DNA of 64,000 bases, from positions 101,688 through 165,687 of the forward strand of contig NZ_FWXY01000013.1 in assembly GCF_900176365.1 (NCBI RefSeq), in the 5' to 3' direction. The translations under genes and the position numbers were made by a program. The notes under the pieces are model-generated. The model was given only the letters and a program-made list of their open reading frames with translations. It had not been told where the DNA came from and made no database searches. Position 1 is the stretch's first letter. Each line of letters begins with the position of its first letter. Source of the stretch: Desulfocicer vacuolatum DSM 3385 (GTDB lineage: Bacteria; Desulfobacterota; Desulfobacteria; Desulfobacterales; Desulfobacteraceae). Below, piece by piece: positions 53,352-62,063 of the stretch.

Positions 53352-54719
53352 TTAGATTAAAGAGTTCACAGTGGACGGGGTAATTTTTTTTATACCCAGA
53401 TACACTCCTTTATATTTCATCATGAAATAAAATGTCACCAAGAGAGTTACAGCTTCTGCAGCCGGAATGGAAAGCCACACTCCATCCATCCCCATAAAAA
53501 GGGGCAGAACAGCCACAAACCCAAGGGTAAAGACAAAGGTTCGCAATGCCGACATCAACGCGGATATTTTTCCATTGTTTACGGATGTGAAAAAAGCCGA
53601 CCCCAAAATATTGATTCCGTTGATGAGAAATGAGGCGGCAACAATCATCACTCCGTTTTCCGCAAGGGGAATTACTTGATCTTGCCCCCTGGCAAAGAGC
53701 TGCACCAGAACGTCTCCATAAAGCACCCCGATGCTAAACGAAAGGACGGCGATGAAAAGCGTCAATTGCATGGACATGGAGAGAAGTTCCCTGATTTTTT
53801 CAAAATTTTTACTGCCGAAATTAAAACTGATTACCGGGGCAACACCCATGCTCAGGCCGATATACAAGGAAGATAACAGGAAAAACATGTACATCACGAT
53901 GGACATGGCAGCAACACCGGCCTCTCCGGCATATCGGATGATAATATAGTTGAATACCAGGGTTTTCACTCCGGATGAAATTTCAGAAATCATTTCCGAA
54001 GATCCATTGATCATGGCGTTGAAAAGAAACCTGAAATCCATAAGGGGTCTAACAGGCCTTAAAGTAGAGCGGGTGAATAGAAAATAGCTCGCTCCAAACA
54101 GACAAGATGCAAGAATACCGGAAACTGAGGCAATGGCCGCACCTTGAATGCCCATATTAAATTTTACGATTAACAGATAATCCAAAATTACATTGATGCC
54201 ACCGCCCACCAGAGACGTATAAAATGCCCAGGATGGTTTTCCATCAAGTCGGATGGTGAATTCAAAGAACATCTGAAGGGTCAGCGCAGCAATTCCCAGC
54301 AGGAAAATATTCAAATAATCCACGCAATAAGGCAATAGCTTCTCCGTTGCTCCAAGCCAGAGAGACAACCTTTCCACCCCAATCAAGTAACCGGATATAA
54401 TGATGCCTGAAAAAACGGCAAAGAGAAAAGAGAAGATAAAGGAAAAGTGACCGTTGGCAATGTCATGTTTTTCTTCTCCCAGTTCGATGCCGATAATGGC
54501 ACTTGATCCCGAGGCGACCATGATTCCAATTCCCAGTGAGAAACAATAAAGCGGCATGATGATGTTCACCGATGCCATGGCAAGGGTGCCTAAAAACCGG
54601 GAGATGAATATGGCATCCACCGCCATGTAAAGGGAGATGGAAAGAATGCTTAGTGCAGATGGGGTGATGAACTTTATAAATTCTTTTCTGGACCAAGGTC
54701 TGGCAAATAATGCTTTCAT
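53352..54719 (-). CDS. MATE-family efflux transporter
   Basis: A 455-residue inner-membrane exporter with about twelve helices. The N-half FITPSALSILSISLYMAVDAIFISRFLGTLAMASVNIIMPL and the C-half ISSGVKTLVFNYIIIRYAGEAGVAAMSIVMYMFFLLSSLYIGLSMGVAPVISFNFG match MATE proteins such as MepA. They export cationic drugs by sodium or proton exchange. It is divergent from a MerR-type regulator with a promoter of MerR geometry, so it is likely the regulator's target. A MITE lies between promoter and gene. Confidence 0.88.
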   Translation of the reverse strand: MKALFARPWSRKEFIKFITPSALSILSISLYMAVDAIFISRFLGTLAMASVNIIMPLYCFSLGIGIMVASGSSAIIGIELGEEKHDIANGHFSFIFSFLFAVFSGIIISGYLIGVERLSLWLGATEKLLPYCVDYLNIFLLGIAALTLQMFFEFTIRLDGKPSWAFYTSLVGGGINVILDYLLIVKFNMGIQGAAIASVSGILASCLFGASYFLFTRSTLRPVRPLMDFRFLFNAMINGSSEMISEISSGVKTLVFNYIIIRYAGEAGVAAMSIVMYMFFLLSSLYIGLSMGVAPVISFNFGSKNFEKIRELLSMSMQLTLFIAVLSFSIGVLYGDVLVQLFARGQDQVIPLAENGVMIVAASFLINGINILGSAFFTSVNNGKISALMSALRTFVFTLGFVAVLPLFMGMDGVWLSIPAAEAVTLLVTFYFMMKYKGVYLGIKKITPSTVNSLI

Positions 54720-54743
54720 AGTGACATCCGGTAATATTGATTA

Positions 54744-54927
54744 CTCAACTTTCGGTGTTCGCATTTCGTGGTGGGGTCAGGCTTTCGTTATTGACATTAT
54801 CGAGGCTTTTTTCGTTGGCAAAGGCCTTGGTCGATAACATCAATAACAAAAGCCTGACCCCGTCGGCACACTGAGCCCATCGGTACATTTTAAAATGCTG
54901 GCTTTGAAATGAAGCCCGAAAGTTGAG
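54744..54927. mobile_element. MITE-like element, copy B (184 bp) with target duplication
   Basis: Same length and ends as copy A (CTCAACTTTCG...CGAAAGTTGAG). ATTGATTA occurs directly outside both ends (54736-54743 and 54928-54935), an 8-bp target duplication. Of the seven differences from copy A, A15/T87-type bases in the stem both change (54781 and 54853), keeping the pair. It sits between the MATE gene and the MerR-type promoter. Confidence 0.93.
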
Positions 54928-55102
54928 ATTGATTATTTAAAAGGTTTGGGACAACACCCATTAATATCTGAAATTATGTCCAAAAATACTGATATTATCA
55001 GAGTTTCAATCTTCATTGTGGTTAGGCCCATCTGGCATGCAGCTTATCAAAGATTAAATGAAAATTCATTTGACCGGGCACTCCTCACATTGTTAAAAAT
55101 GG

Positions 55103-55133
55103 AGTCTAAAGTATATAGCAACTATACAGTCAA
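55103..55133 (-). promoter_or_regulatory. MerR-type promoter (19-bp spacer) for the MATE gene
   Basis: On the minus strand TTGACT (55133-55128) and TAGACT (55108-55103) are 19 bases apart, the long spacing typical of MerR-activated promoters. The spacer carries the inverted pair GTATA...TATAC. It points at the MATE gene and lies directly upstream of the merR-like start. Confidence 0.65.
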
Positions 55134-55151
55134 TACTGATTGGGGGAAAAA

Positions 55152-55991
55152 ATGAAAATAAATTTTTTAACGGGTGAAATGGCAAAACTGCACGGTATTT
55201 CAAGGCAAACTTTACTTTATTATGACAAAATCGGCCTGTTGAAACCCAAAGAGGTTGATGAAATTAACAATTATCGTTACTACACCCTGGATCAATTTGA
55301 GACTTTGGATGTTATTCTCAGTTTGAAAAGTTTGGGAATGACGCTCAAAGAGATCAAACATTATCTGAGTAAAGCCTCACTCAGTGATCGCATGGAGCAG
55401 CTGAAACTCCAGGACTTGCTCATTCGGGAAAAAATTGAACAGCTTGAAAGAACCGGACGGCGCTTAACGTCTTTTCTAACTGCCCTGAAACAAGGCATGG
55501 AGATTACACCATTTGAGATTGGGATTAAATTTCTAAAAAAACGCTATATCTTGATTGAACCGGTGCAGCCTCCCTTTGAATGGTATGATTTGGAAATGGC
55601 CATTAAAAAATTGATTGCCTGCTCCAGACAAGAGGAAATTGTGATGAGTGGTTATATGGTTTATGTCGATAACGATGAAGATGGACAGGAAATATATAGG
55701 AAAGTGGCTCTGGAGATTGATCATGACGCCCCGGACTGTATTGCGGCAGGGGAATATGGTTATTTATATCACCAGGGGCCATATGAAGATCTGGGACGGT
55801 CTCGATCACTTTTGCAGGAATATATTGAAAAGTCAAAGTATCAGGTTTCCGGTGAAATTATTGAAAAGGTGCTTTTGGATACCTTTGCCGTGTCCGATGA
55901 AACGCAATATCTGGTTGAAATTCAGATTCCTGTTCAAAAGTTGAATAACTCGATGACTGACGGGGCAGACTTGTCTTATGGACGTTATTAA
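55152..55991 (+). CDS. MerR-family multidrug-type transcriptional regulator
   Basis: A 279-residue cytoplasmic regulator. The N-terminal FLTGEMAKLHGISRQTLLYYDKIGLLKP...NYRYYTLDQFETLDVILSLKSLGMTLKEI is the winged helix. A dimer helix follows at about 75-110. Residues 125-275 form a GyrI-like effector pocket (VALEIDHDAPDCIAAGEYGYLYHQGPYEDL), as in BmrR. It should bind lipophilic cations and activate the divergent MATE gene. GGGGGAAAAA precedes ATG 55152. Confidence 0.88.
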   Translation: MKINFLTGEMAKLHGISRQTLLYYDKIGLLKPKEVDEINNYRYYTLDQFETLDVILSLKSLGMTLKEIKHYLSKASLSDRMEQLKLQDLLIREKIEQLERTGRRLTSFLTALKQGMEITPFEIGIKFLKKRYILIEPVQPPFEWYDLEMAIKKLIACSRQEEIVMSGYMVYVDNDEDGQEIYRKVALEIDHDAPDCIAAGEYGYLYHQGPYEDLGRSRSLLQEYIEKSKYQVSGEIIEKVLLDTFAVSDETQYLVEIQIPVQKLNNSMTDGADLSYGRY

Positions 55992-56073
55992 TTCAGCTCT
56001 AAGTAAGCCAGTAAAGCAGAAACCCTGTCATAATCCAAGCCTGCCCCCCCTTGGCCATATTTGACATCAACGC

Positions 56074-56367
56074 TTAGCTATTTTTTCGTTCGCTCGGCAC
56101 GGCAATGTTCTCGACAAAGTGCCACTCAAAATCTGATGCGCCTGCTGCGGTTTCCGCCTTTTCCACATTTTTCGGTTCAAGAAACGCCCTTGCGCGATGG
56201 ACATCCTCGACTTCAAGAACAAAGAAAGCCATGTTGGGATCTTCCACCCCCCGCCACAAATGCTTGAGATGTAAACCGGCCTCAGATTGGGCTTGAGCAT
56301 CAGCATCCATGCTGGCTTTCCATCTGGAATAGTCGGTGAATCGAACTTTGCAATGCATGAAGATCAT
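56074..56367 (-). CDS. Small hypothetical protein (dimeric alpha-beta barrel-like)
   Basis: A 97-residue protein, MHCKVRFTDYSRWKASMDADAQAQSEAGL...NMAFFVLEVEDVHRARAFLE. The alternating strand-helix pattern resembles small ferredoxin-fold proteins (ABM/Dabb, DUF3764-like). The function is unknown. AGGAGAAAATC precedes ATG 56367. It lies about 40 bases downstream of bioA on the same strand and may be the last gene of the birA-bioA unit. Confidence 0.65.
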   Translation of the reverse strand: MIFMHCKVRFTDYSRWKASMDADAQAQSEAGLHLKHLWRGVEDPNMAFFVLEVEDVHRARAFLEPKNVEKAETAAGASDFEWHFVENIAVPSERKNS

Positions 56368-56407
56368 GATTTTCTCCTTATGTCGTTATCGGTTTTAATA
56401 CTATAGA

Positions 56408-57691
56408 TCAACCTTCCTCCCTGACCACTTCAAACAGGGCACGGGTCAGAATTCTCAAATCTTCAGGTGAGATCACATAGGGCGGCATGATGTATACAAG
56501 CTTTCCAAATGGTCTTACCCACACCCCTTTTTTGACAAATCGTTTCTGGATTTCTCCCATATTTACCGGGTTTTTCATCTCCACCACACCAATGGCACCC
56601 AGAACGCGCACCTCCTGCACCTGGGGAAGATCCCTGCATGGGGCAAGCTCTTTTTTCAGCTGTGTTTCAATTTTGGCAATGGTTTTCTTCCATGGGCTAT
56701 CCAGCAGAAGACCAATGCTTGCACAGGCCACGGCACAGGCAAGGGGATTGCCCATAAAGGTTGGTCCGTGCATGAACACAGATTTTTTGTTCCTGGAAAT
56801 GGCGTGACTGATCCTGCGGGTGGTTATGGTGGCAGCCAGGGTCATGTATCCCCCGGTGATTCCCTTGCCAAGACAGATGATATCAGGGGAAATCCCTGCA
56901 TGATTACAGGCAAACAGCTCCCCGGTTCTGCCAAATCCAGTGGCAATTTCATCACAGATCAAAAGCACCTCGTACTGATGGCAAAGCTCACGCACCCGTT
57001 TCAAGTAACCAACGGAATAAAACCTCATTCCGCCGGCCCCCTGGACAATGGGTTCCAGGATTACGGCAGCTATCTCTTGATGGTGGTTTTCCAAAAGCGT
57101 TTTCATACTCTGGATATCCTCCTCCTGGAAGGCTTCTCCAAAGGGAATGGCCGGAGCATTTGCAAACAACTGCTTTGGCAGGATACCGGTGAACATTTCA
57201 TGCATGCCGTTAACAGGGTCGCACACAGACATGGCCCCTGAAGTGTCTCCGTGATATCCTTTGCAAATGGTTAAAAGCCGGTTTTTTTCAGGCCGTCCCA
57301 GTGCATACCAGTACTGGATTGCCATTTTGATGGCCACCTCCACGGATACTGATCCTGAATCAGCCAGAAAAACCTGTTCAAGGCCCTTTGGGGTAATTTC
57401 AACAAGAAGTTTTCCAAGTTCTGCTGCCGGTTTGTGGGTGATTCCCCCAAACATAACATGGGAAAAATCGTCAATCTGCCCATGGGCCGCCTTATTTAAA
57501 ACAGGATGGTTGTAACCGTGGATTGCCGCCCACCAGGAGGACATGCCGTCAATGAGTCGGGTACCGTTGGCAAGCTCGATCCTGACTCCAGAGGCCCCCA
57601 CCACAGGATAAACTTCCAGGGGATTTACCATGGATGTGTAAGGGTGCCAAAGAAGATCCCGGTCTGTTTCTAATATTTCGTTTACATTCAT
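56408..57691 (-). CDS. bioA: Adenosylmethionine-8-amino-7-oxononanoate aminotransferase
   Basis: A 427-residue PLP enzyme converting KAPA to DAPA in biotin synthesis, using S-adenosylmethionine as amino donor. [10 protein letters not shown] is the BioA N-terminal hallmark. [77 protein letters not shown] (PLP lysine) and [17 protein letters not shown] are diagnostic. The start overlaps the birA stop, so both come from one mRNA under BirA control. Confidence 0.95.
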   Translation of the reverse strand: MNVNEILETDRDLLWHPYTSMVNPLEVYPVVGASGVRIELANGTRLIDGMSSWWAAIHGYNHPVLNKAAHGQIDDFSHVMFGGITHKPAAELGKLLVEITPKGLEQVFLADSGSVSVEVAIKMAIQYWYALGRPEKNRLLTICKGYHGDTSGAMSVCDPVNGMHEMFTGILPKQLFANAPAIPFGEAFQEEDIQSMKTLLENHHQEIAAVILEPIVQGAGGMRFYSVGYLKRVRELCHQYEVLLICDEIATGFGRTGELFACNHAGISPDIICLGKGITGGYMTLAATITTRRISHAISRNKKSVFMHGPTFMGNPLACAVACASIGLLLDSPWKKTIAKIETQLKKELAPCRDLPQVQEVRVLGAIGVVEMKNPVNMGEIQKRFVKKGVWVRPFGKLVYIMPPYVISPEDLRILTRALFEVVREEG

Positions 57692-58680
57692 GATTTTTTA
57701 CCTGTAAATGGAATAACATCTCCGGAAAGAATGCTGTGGCGCACGCCGTTTTTGTCTTCAAGAATCAGGAAGCCATTGGAATCCACATCCTGGATGGTAC
57801 CGGTAAGGGTTTTGTCGATCATCTCCACACGCACCTTCTGGCCGATGCTGTCGGACATGGTTTTCCACCGGGAAAGGAGTTTGGGGAAACCGTGATCCAC
57901 CAGGGTATTATAATGGTTTTCAAATCGTTCCAGGAAGAGTTGGGTTATTTTGCAACGGGAATGGGGCTGCTCCGATTCCACCAAAAGGGAGGAGGCTTTT
58001 TTCCTAAGATCCATAGGAAAAGATTTCCGGGGAGTATTGACATTGAGCCCCAGCCCGATGATCACATGATTGACCGCATCCATATCAGTGCTGAGTTCGG
58101 TGAGGATTCCAGCCACCTTGCGCCCATTGCATAAAAGATCGTTGGGCCATTTTATTTTGATTTCCAATCCGGTTGAATCCATAATGGCCTCGGCAAGGGC
58201 CACCGCTGCCAGCAATGTTAGCCTTGATGAGTCCATGGGGGACATCAAGGGTCTTAAAATCATTGAGATAAAAAGCCCTTCACCCTTGGGAGAGAACCAG
58301 GTCCGACCCTTTCTTCCCCGCCCCAGGGTCTGGCTTTCCGCCAGGACAAGGCTGCCTTCCCCGGCCCCACCATCTGCAAGGGCTCTGGCCTGGCTGTTGG
58401 TGGAATCCGTTTCCTTGAAACAGATGATTTCCTGCCTGCCAAAAACCTTTGTATTAAGTCCATCCAAAATTTCTTCGGGAATAATAAGATCCTGGGGTGA
58501 TTCAAGGCGATAGCCTTTTTTTGTGGAGGATTCAATTTCATACCCCTTGTCCCGAAGGACGCGGATATGTTTGGATACGGCATTGCGGCTGATGCCCAGG
58601 GTCTGGCGCATGATCTCCCCGGATATCCAGCAGTTTTTTTCAGATTTAAGAAGCTCAAGCAGTGTTTCTCTATTTCCCAT
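57688..58680 (-). CDS. birA: Bifunctional biotin ligase and biotin operon repressor
   Basis: A 330-residue protein. Residues 1-65 are a winged helix ([33 protein letters not shown]). Residues 80-250 are the ligase, with [30 protein letters not shown] (biotinyl-AMP loop) and [22 protein letters not shown]. The C-terminal domain includes [26 protein letters not shown]. It charges biotin to acyl carriers such as BCCP and represses biotin genes. Two matching operators nearby support this. Confidence 0.95.
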   Translation of the reverse strand: MGNRETLLELLKSEKNCWISGEIMRQTLGISRNAVSKHIRVLRDKGYEIESSTKKGYRLESPQDLIIPEEILDGLNTKVFGRQEIICFKETDSTNSQARALADGGAGEGSLVLAESQTLGRGRKGRTWFSPKGEGLFISMILRPLMSPMDSSRLTLLAAVALAEAIMDSTGLEIKIKWPNDLLCNGRKVAGILTELSTDMDAVNHVIIGLGLNVNTPRKSFPMDLRKKASSLLVESEQPHSRCKITQLFLERFENHYNTLVDHGFPKLLSRWKTMSDSIGQKVRVEMIDKTLTGTIQDVDSNGFLILEDKNGVRHSILSGDVIPFTGKKS

Positions 58681-58698
58681 GTTTTCTCCCAGCTTGTA

Positions 58699-58731
58699 TT
58701 GCCACCTCTATTTTTTAAATCAGGTTGACAA
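58699..58731 (-). promoter_or_regulatory. Candidate BirA operator upstream of birA-bioA
   Basis: On the minus strand TTGTCAAC (58731-58724) and GGTGGCAA (58706-58699) flank 17 bases ending AAAAAATAGA. The same sequence pattern occurs in front of bioB. The right half is degenerate. Confidence 0.6.
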
Positions 58732-58906
58732 TATAGAGCATATTTGTTCCTCCGCATCAAGTAAAAAAAAGAAAATCAGCGCTTGTTTCTAACATTTGAA
58801 ACATCAGACAATTCTACATCAGGCCTGTCATAACTGGTAAATATCCCTGTTGTTTATAGCTCCAGGAAAGCCGAGCTGTGAAAAGAATATCTTGCTTTAT
58901 TTATAA

Positions 58907-58938
58907 TTGTCAACCCATATAAAAAATAGAGTTGACAA
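58907..58938 (+). promoter_or_regulatory. Candidate BirA operator overlapping the bioB promoter
   Basis: TTGTCAAC (58907-58914) and GTTGACAA (58931-58938) are perfect inverted halves 16 bases apart. A -10-like TATAAT (58902-58907) touches the left half, so binding would block the promoter. Confidence 0.75.
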
Positions 58939-58996
58939 TAAGGGCCGTTTTTGATTCACTGCACACCAAACAAAAAACGAAATTTTAAGAGGGACT

Positions 58997-59977
58997 ATGT
59001 TTAATACAACCATTGCAGGTTTTGCAAAAAAGATACTGGCCGACGGTGAGATCACCCGGGAAGAGGCTTTAATGCTTACCTCCATCTCCGGGGCAGACCT
59101 GTTTGATATGATAGCCTTTGCAGGAAAGATTCGGGAAAAACAGATGGATAACCGGGTCTTTTCATGTGCCATCATCAATGCCAAATCCGGGCGCTGTTCC
59201 CAAGACTGCGCCTATTGCGCCCAGTCTTCCTTTTACAACACCGGTATCACCACCTATCCCATGCTGGGGGTGGAGGAGATGACCCAAAGTGCCCTTCGCA
59301 TGGAAGATGCCGGTGCAACCCATTTTTCCATGGTGGCAAGCGGATTTATGCCAAAAAGCCGTGACCTGGATACCATTTGCCGGGCTGCGGAGTCCATCAG
59401 AAACACCACCCGACTCAAGGTTTGCGCCTCCCTTGGGGAGTTGACCCTGTCCATGGCAAAGCGTTTAAAATCTGCGGGCATCAGTAACTACCACCACAAC
59501 CTGGAAACAGCGGAAAGCCATTTTTATAAAATTTGCACCACCCATGAGTACAGCTGCGATATCACCACCGTAAAAATTGCCAAAGAAGCCGGGTTATCCC
59601 CGTGCAGCGGCGGAATTCTTGGACTTGGGGAGACCTGGGAACAGAGGGTGGAACTTGCTTTTACCCTGCGTGATCTGGATGTTGATACAGTTCCTTTGAA
59701 TTTTTTAAACCCCATTCCCGGTACTCCCATGGAAGCAAGACCCTTGGTTACGCCCATGGATGCCTTGAAAAGCATTGCCCTTTTCAGGTTTATAAATCCC
59801 AGCAAAAATATCACCATTTGCGGCGGCCGGGAAAAGACCCTGAAGGAGTTTCAGTCCTGGATCTTTGCGGCAGGGGCCAACGCCCTTATGAGTGGAGATT
59901 ATCTCACCACCAGGGGCAGGAGTATCAAAACGGATATGGAGATGATCAAAGATCTTGGTCTCAGGGTATCGGCTTAG
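58997..59977 (+). CDS. bioB: Biotin synthase
   Basis: A 326-residue radical SAM enzyme inserting sulfur into dethiobiotin. CAIINAKSGRCSQDCAYCAQSSFYNTGI has the CxxxCxxC motif. VCASLGELTLSMAKRLKSAGISNYHHNLETAESHF and GGILGLGETWEQRVELAFTLRDLDVDTVPLNFLNPIPGTP are characteristic. GAGGGACT precedes the start. It is directly followed by FabZ-like and FabG-like genes. bioD, bioF and bioC are not in the window. Confidence 0.96.
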   Translation: MFNTTIAGFAKKILADGEITREEALMLTSISGADLFDMIAFAGKIREKQMDNRVFSCAIINAKSGRCSQDCAYCAQSSFYNTGITTYPMLGVEEMTQSALRMEDAGATHFSMVASGFMPKSRDLDTICRAAESIRNTTRLKVCASLGELTLSMAKRLKSAGISNYHHNLETAESHFYKICTTHEYSCDITTVKIAKEAGLSPCSGGILGLGETWEQRVELAFTLRDLDVDTVPLNFLNPIPGTPMEARPLVTPMDALKSIALFRFINPSKNITICGGREKTLKEFQSWIFAAGANALMSGDYLTTRGRSIKTDMEMIKDLGLRVSA

Positions 59978-60274
59978 ATGAAAAATGCTTTCCACCATAG
60001 CGGGACTCTTTTTTTTGACCCTGATGACAGGATATATCTGGACCATTTCCCGGGAAATCCAGTGGTTCCTGGAAGCTTGATTATTCACGCTTTTCTCCAG
60101 ATCTATGGGGAGTTAATGCTTCCAGAAAATCCGGTTCAGGTTGAGAATTTCAGGTTCAGACATTTTGTCTCCCCCGGGGAGTACCAATATGAAATGGCGA
60201 AAAACGATAACGTGATCAGGTGCAGACTTTTTGATAAAAGTTTGACACTGGTCACCGGGAATCTTCTCTTATGA
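59978..60274 (+). CDS. FabZ-like hotdog protein with altered catalytic residue
   Basis: A 98-residue protein, shorter than the usual 140-150-residue dehydratase. DHFPGNPVVPGSLIIHAFLQI (residues 22-42) matches the FabA/FabZ signature HFPGHPxMPGVLIxEAMAQ. The catalytic histidine is kept (H23), but the second catalytic residue, glutamate, is histidine here (H37). The first base of ATG follows the bioB stop directly, and its stop overlaps the next start. It may be a non-dehydrating thioesterase-like or binding protein, or act on a special ACP substrate in pimelate synthesis. Confidence 0.72.
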   Translation: MKNAFHHSGTLFFDPDDRIYLDHFPGNPVVPGSLIIHAFLQIYGELMLPENPVQVENFRFRHFVSPGEYQYEMAKNDNVIRCRLFDKSLTLVTGNLLL

Positions 60275-61011
60275 ATTTGAATTTTGCCGGAAAAAATGTG
60301 TTGATAACCGGCGGCAGCTGCGGCATTGCCCTTTCCCTTGCCTCCCTTTTGATCAGTGAAGATCTTTTCCCCATCCTGACATTCAGAGACAGCAAGGGAA
60401 AAAATAAAATTAAAGAGAGCCTGTCTGGATGGGAGGGCCGATATGACACCACCTTTTTTGATCTTGCCCTCCCTGGAAAGATTGGGGAAATTTTTTCAAA
60501 AAGAACAGAAATCAACTATATGGTGGATTTGGCCCAGGGGGATTATGAAACCCTGGTGGCCTCGGCAAATCCAGATACGCTCTCCCGGTACATGGCCGAC
60601 AATATTACAGCCCGGGCACAACTGGTTCGCCTTGTCTCACGGTCCATGGTTACAAAGCGTTTCGGTCGGATGATTTTTGTCTCCTCTGTTGCGGCAGGCA
60701 TGCCGGGAAAGGGGCAGGGTTTGTATGCATCTTCCAAGCTTGCGGCCGAGGGCATTTATCGGAATGTCGGGCTTGAACTTGCAGCAAGGGGTATCACCAC
60801 CATGAGTCTGAGGCCAGGATATGTGACGTCGGGGCGGGGTGAGACGTTTATTGAAAAAAGTGGGCAAGCGCTTTTGAAAAAAATTCCCGGAGGCTGTTTT
60901 ATTTCAGAGGCAAATGTTGCCAAAACCTTGCTTTTCTTTTTGTCGGACACGGGCATTGCCTTTAACGGGGTGAATCTTACCATGGATGGCGGTATGAGCT
61001 GCGGAAAATAG
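60271..61011 (+). CDS. FabG-like short-chain dehydrogenase
   Basis: A 246-residue Rossmann oxidoreductase. LITGGSCGIALSLASLL is the NAD(P)H loop, IFVSSVAAG gives the catalytic serine, YASSKLAAEG the YxxxK pair, and DGGMSCGK ends the protein. It would reduce 3-oxoacyl groups. Translation is coupled to the FabZ-like gene by ATGA, and both lie behind bioB. A role in building the pimeloyl chain of biotin is likely by position; the true substrate is unknown. Confidence 0.8.
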   Translation: MNLNFAGKNVLITGGSCGIALSLASLLISEDLFPILTFRDSKGKNKIKESLSGWEGRYDTTFFDLALPGKIGEIFSKRTEINYMVDLAQGDYETLVASANPDTLSRYMADNITARAQLVRLVSRSMVTKRFGRMIFVSSVAAGMPGKGQGLYASSKLAAEGIYRNVGLELAARGITTMSLRPGYVTSGRGETFIEKSGQALLKKIPGGCFISEANVAKTLLFFLSDTGIAFNGVNLTMDGGMSCGK

Positions 61012-61127
61012 GTGTGAGCCCATTATACTTTTTTAAGGTCTAATTTTAATGGTCAAAAGCAGTCATTTTAAAGGTGTCCAGCATAATTCCTTTAGATTAC
61101 AAATTTTCCTGGGGGATTTTGTTTAAA

Positions 61128-61547
61128 TTAGGATCGTGTTACGGCAAGAGCAGATTCTAAAGTTTCAATAAAAAATTGATTTATTTTACCACGAACTGGT
61201 ACTTTTAAAATTTTGTAAAGTTCATTTGCCGCATAACTTGTAATCGATTTGTCATTTTTAGTCTCTATCAAATCTGGTGTCACATATAATTTTAGACCTA
61301 AAGCGCGGAGCAGCACAAACGTTTTATCCATCTGAATTGTCTCTTTCCCTCTTTCTACATCACTAATGAATTTCACACTTGTCCCTGTAATATCTGCTAA
61401 GTCTGATTGCCTCATGTTTTGCTTTTTTCTGGTATCTTGAATAGCTTTTCCAAGATATTTAACTAAGCGGACATGATACGGGTATTGAATGGAAGCCCAG
61501 GATTCAGGAGACAGGGTAAATGCTGCGGTTGTGTGGTGACAGTTCAC
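61128..61547 (-). CDS. HipB-like helix-turn-helix regulator without HipA partner
   Basis: A protein of up to 139 residues. The core YLGKAIQDTRKKQNMRQSDLADITGTSVKFISDVERGKETIQMDKTFVLLRALGLKLYV (about 31-89) is an XRE/HipB-type DNA-binding domain, as in the y4mF family that pairs with HipA kinases. No HipA gene is on either side. The only start found is a GTG at 61547 that overlaps the stop of a small upstream frame, and the first 28 residues do not look like part of the domain. Confidence 0.7.
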   Translation of the reverse strand: MNCHHTTAAFTLSPESWASIQYPYHVRLVKYLGKAIQDTRKKQNMRQSDLADITGTSVKFISDVERGKETIQMDKTFVLLRALGLKLYVTPDLIETKNDKSITSYAANELYKILKVPVRGKINQFFIETLESALAVTRS

Positions 61548-61744
61548 GTTCTTTCACCCCTCAAGGGGGTACTGAAAAGAGTCCGGGGAGATCTGTCTTG
61601 CATGCATTGATTTTCCTTTGCAATAACTGCCCGGGCAGGACCATACCGGGATACCAAGGTCCAGGCATCACCGGCTGTTGCTGACGGTGATGAGATACAA
61701 ACAACGGGCAGCATCTGCAAAAGAAACTTCTTTGCGCCTTTCAA
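61544..61744 (-). CDS. Possible small ORF coupled to the HipB-like gene
   Basis: A 66-codon frame from a TTG start, ending in the GTGA overlap with the HipB-like gene. It reads LLQMLPVVCISSPSATAGDAWTLVSRYGPARAVIAKENQ in its middle and matches nothing I recognise. It may be the remnant of a degraded gene. Support is the overlap only. Confidence 0.25.
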   Translation of the reverse strand: MKGAKKFLLQMLPVVCISSPSATAGDAWTLVSRYGPARAVIAKENQCMQDRSPRTLFSTPLRGERT

Positions 61745-61988
61745 GGTAACTTGTCTGGTGACAGGGCAGGGTCGAGGAACGAGACGACTGTCCGGAGGAC
61801 AGCCCGCAGGGTTGATCCGATATTTTAATTTTTTCTTAACTTTTGAAACTTATGTATAGGATAGTTGTTGGCAAGTCCGGCAATCCCCCCTAACATGATC
61901 TCTTATAGTCCTGCCTTTTTCGAAATCAACATGAACGAGAGATTATACTATTTTTGGTTTTTACATATTCATAAAATTGATTTACGGC
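61745..61988. other. Intergenic region before the TetR promoter
   Basis: This part holds GACTGTCC-GG-AGGACAGCC-type partial pairing near 61,788-61,806 and then AT-rich DNA. No gene or RNA was recognised. Confidence 0.35.
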
Positions 61989-62039
61989 TTGACAAGTTAA
62001 TACAAGTGTATTAATTAAATTGATTAATACGCTTGTATT
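61989..62039 (+). promoter_or_regulatory. Promoter with twin inverted operators for the TetR unit
   Basis: TTGACA (61989-61994) and TAATTA (62012-62017) are 17 bases apart. AATACAAGTGTATTAA (61999-62014) and TTAATACGCTTGTATT (62024-62039) are inverted copies with one change, so two regulator dimers could bind and block the promoter. This fits autoregulation by the TetR protein. Confidence 0.65.
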
Positions 62040-62063
62040 GAAATTTATTTAAAAGGATCATCT

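Noticed and set aside
54946..55155. 69-codon frame between the MITE and the MerR-like gene
   Set aside because: It covers the MerR-type promoter and has no ribosome site or recognisable sequence.
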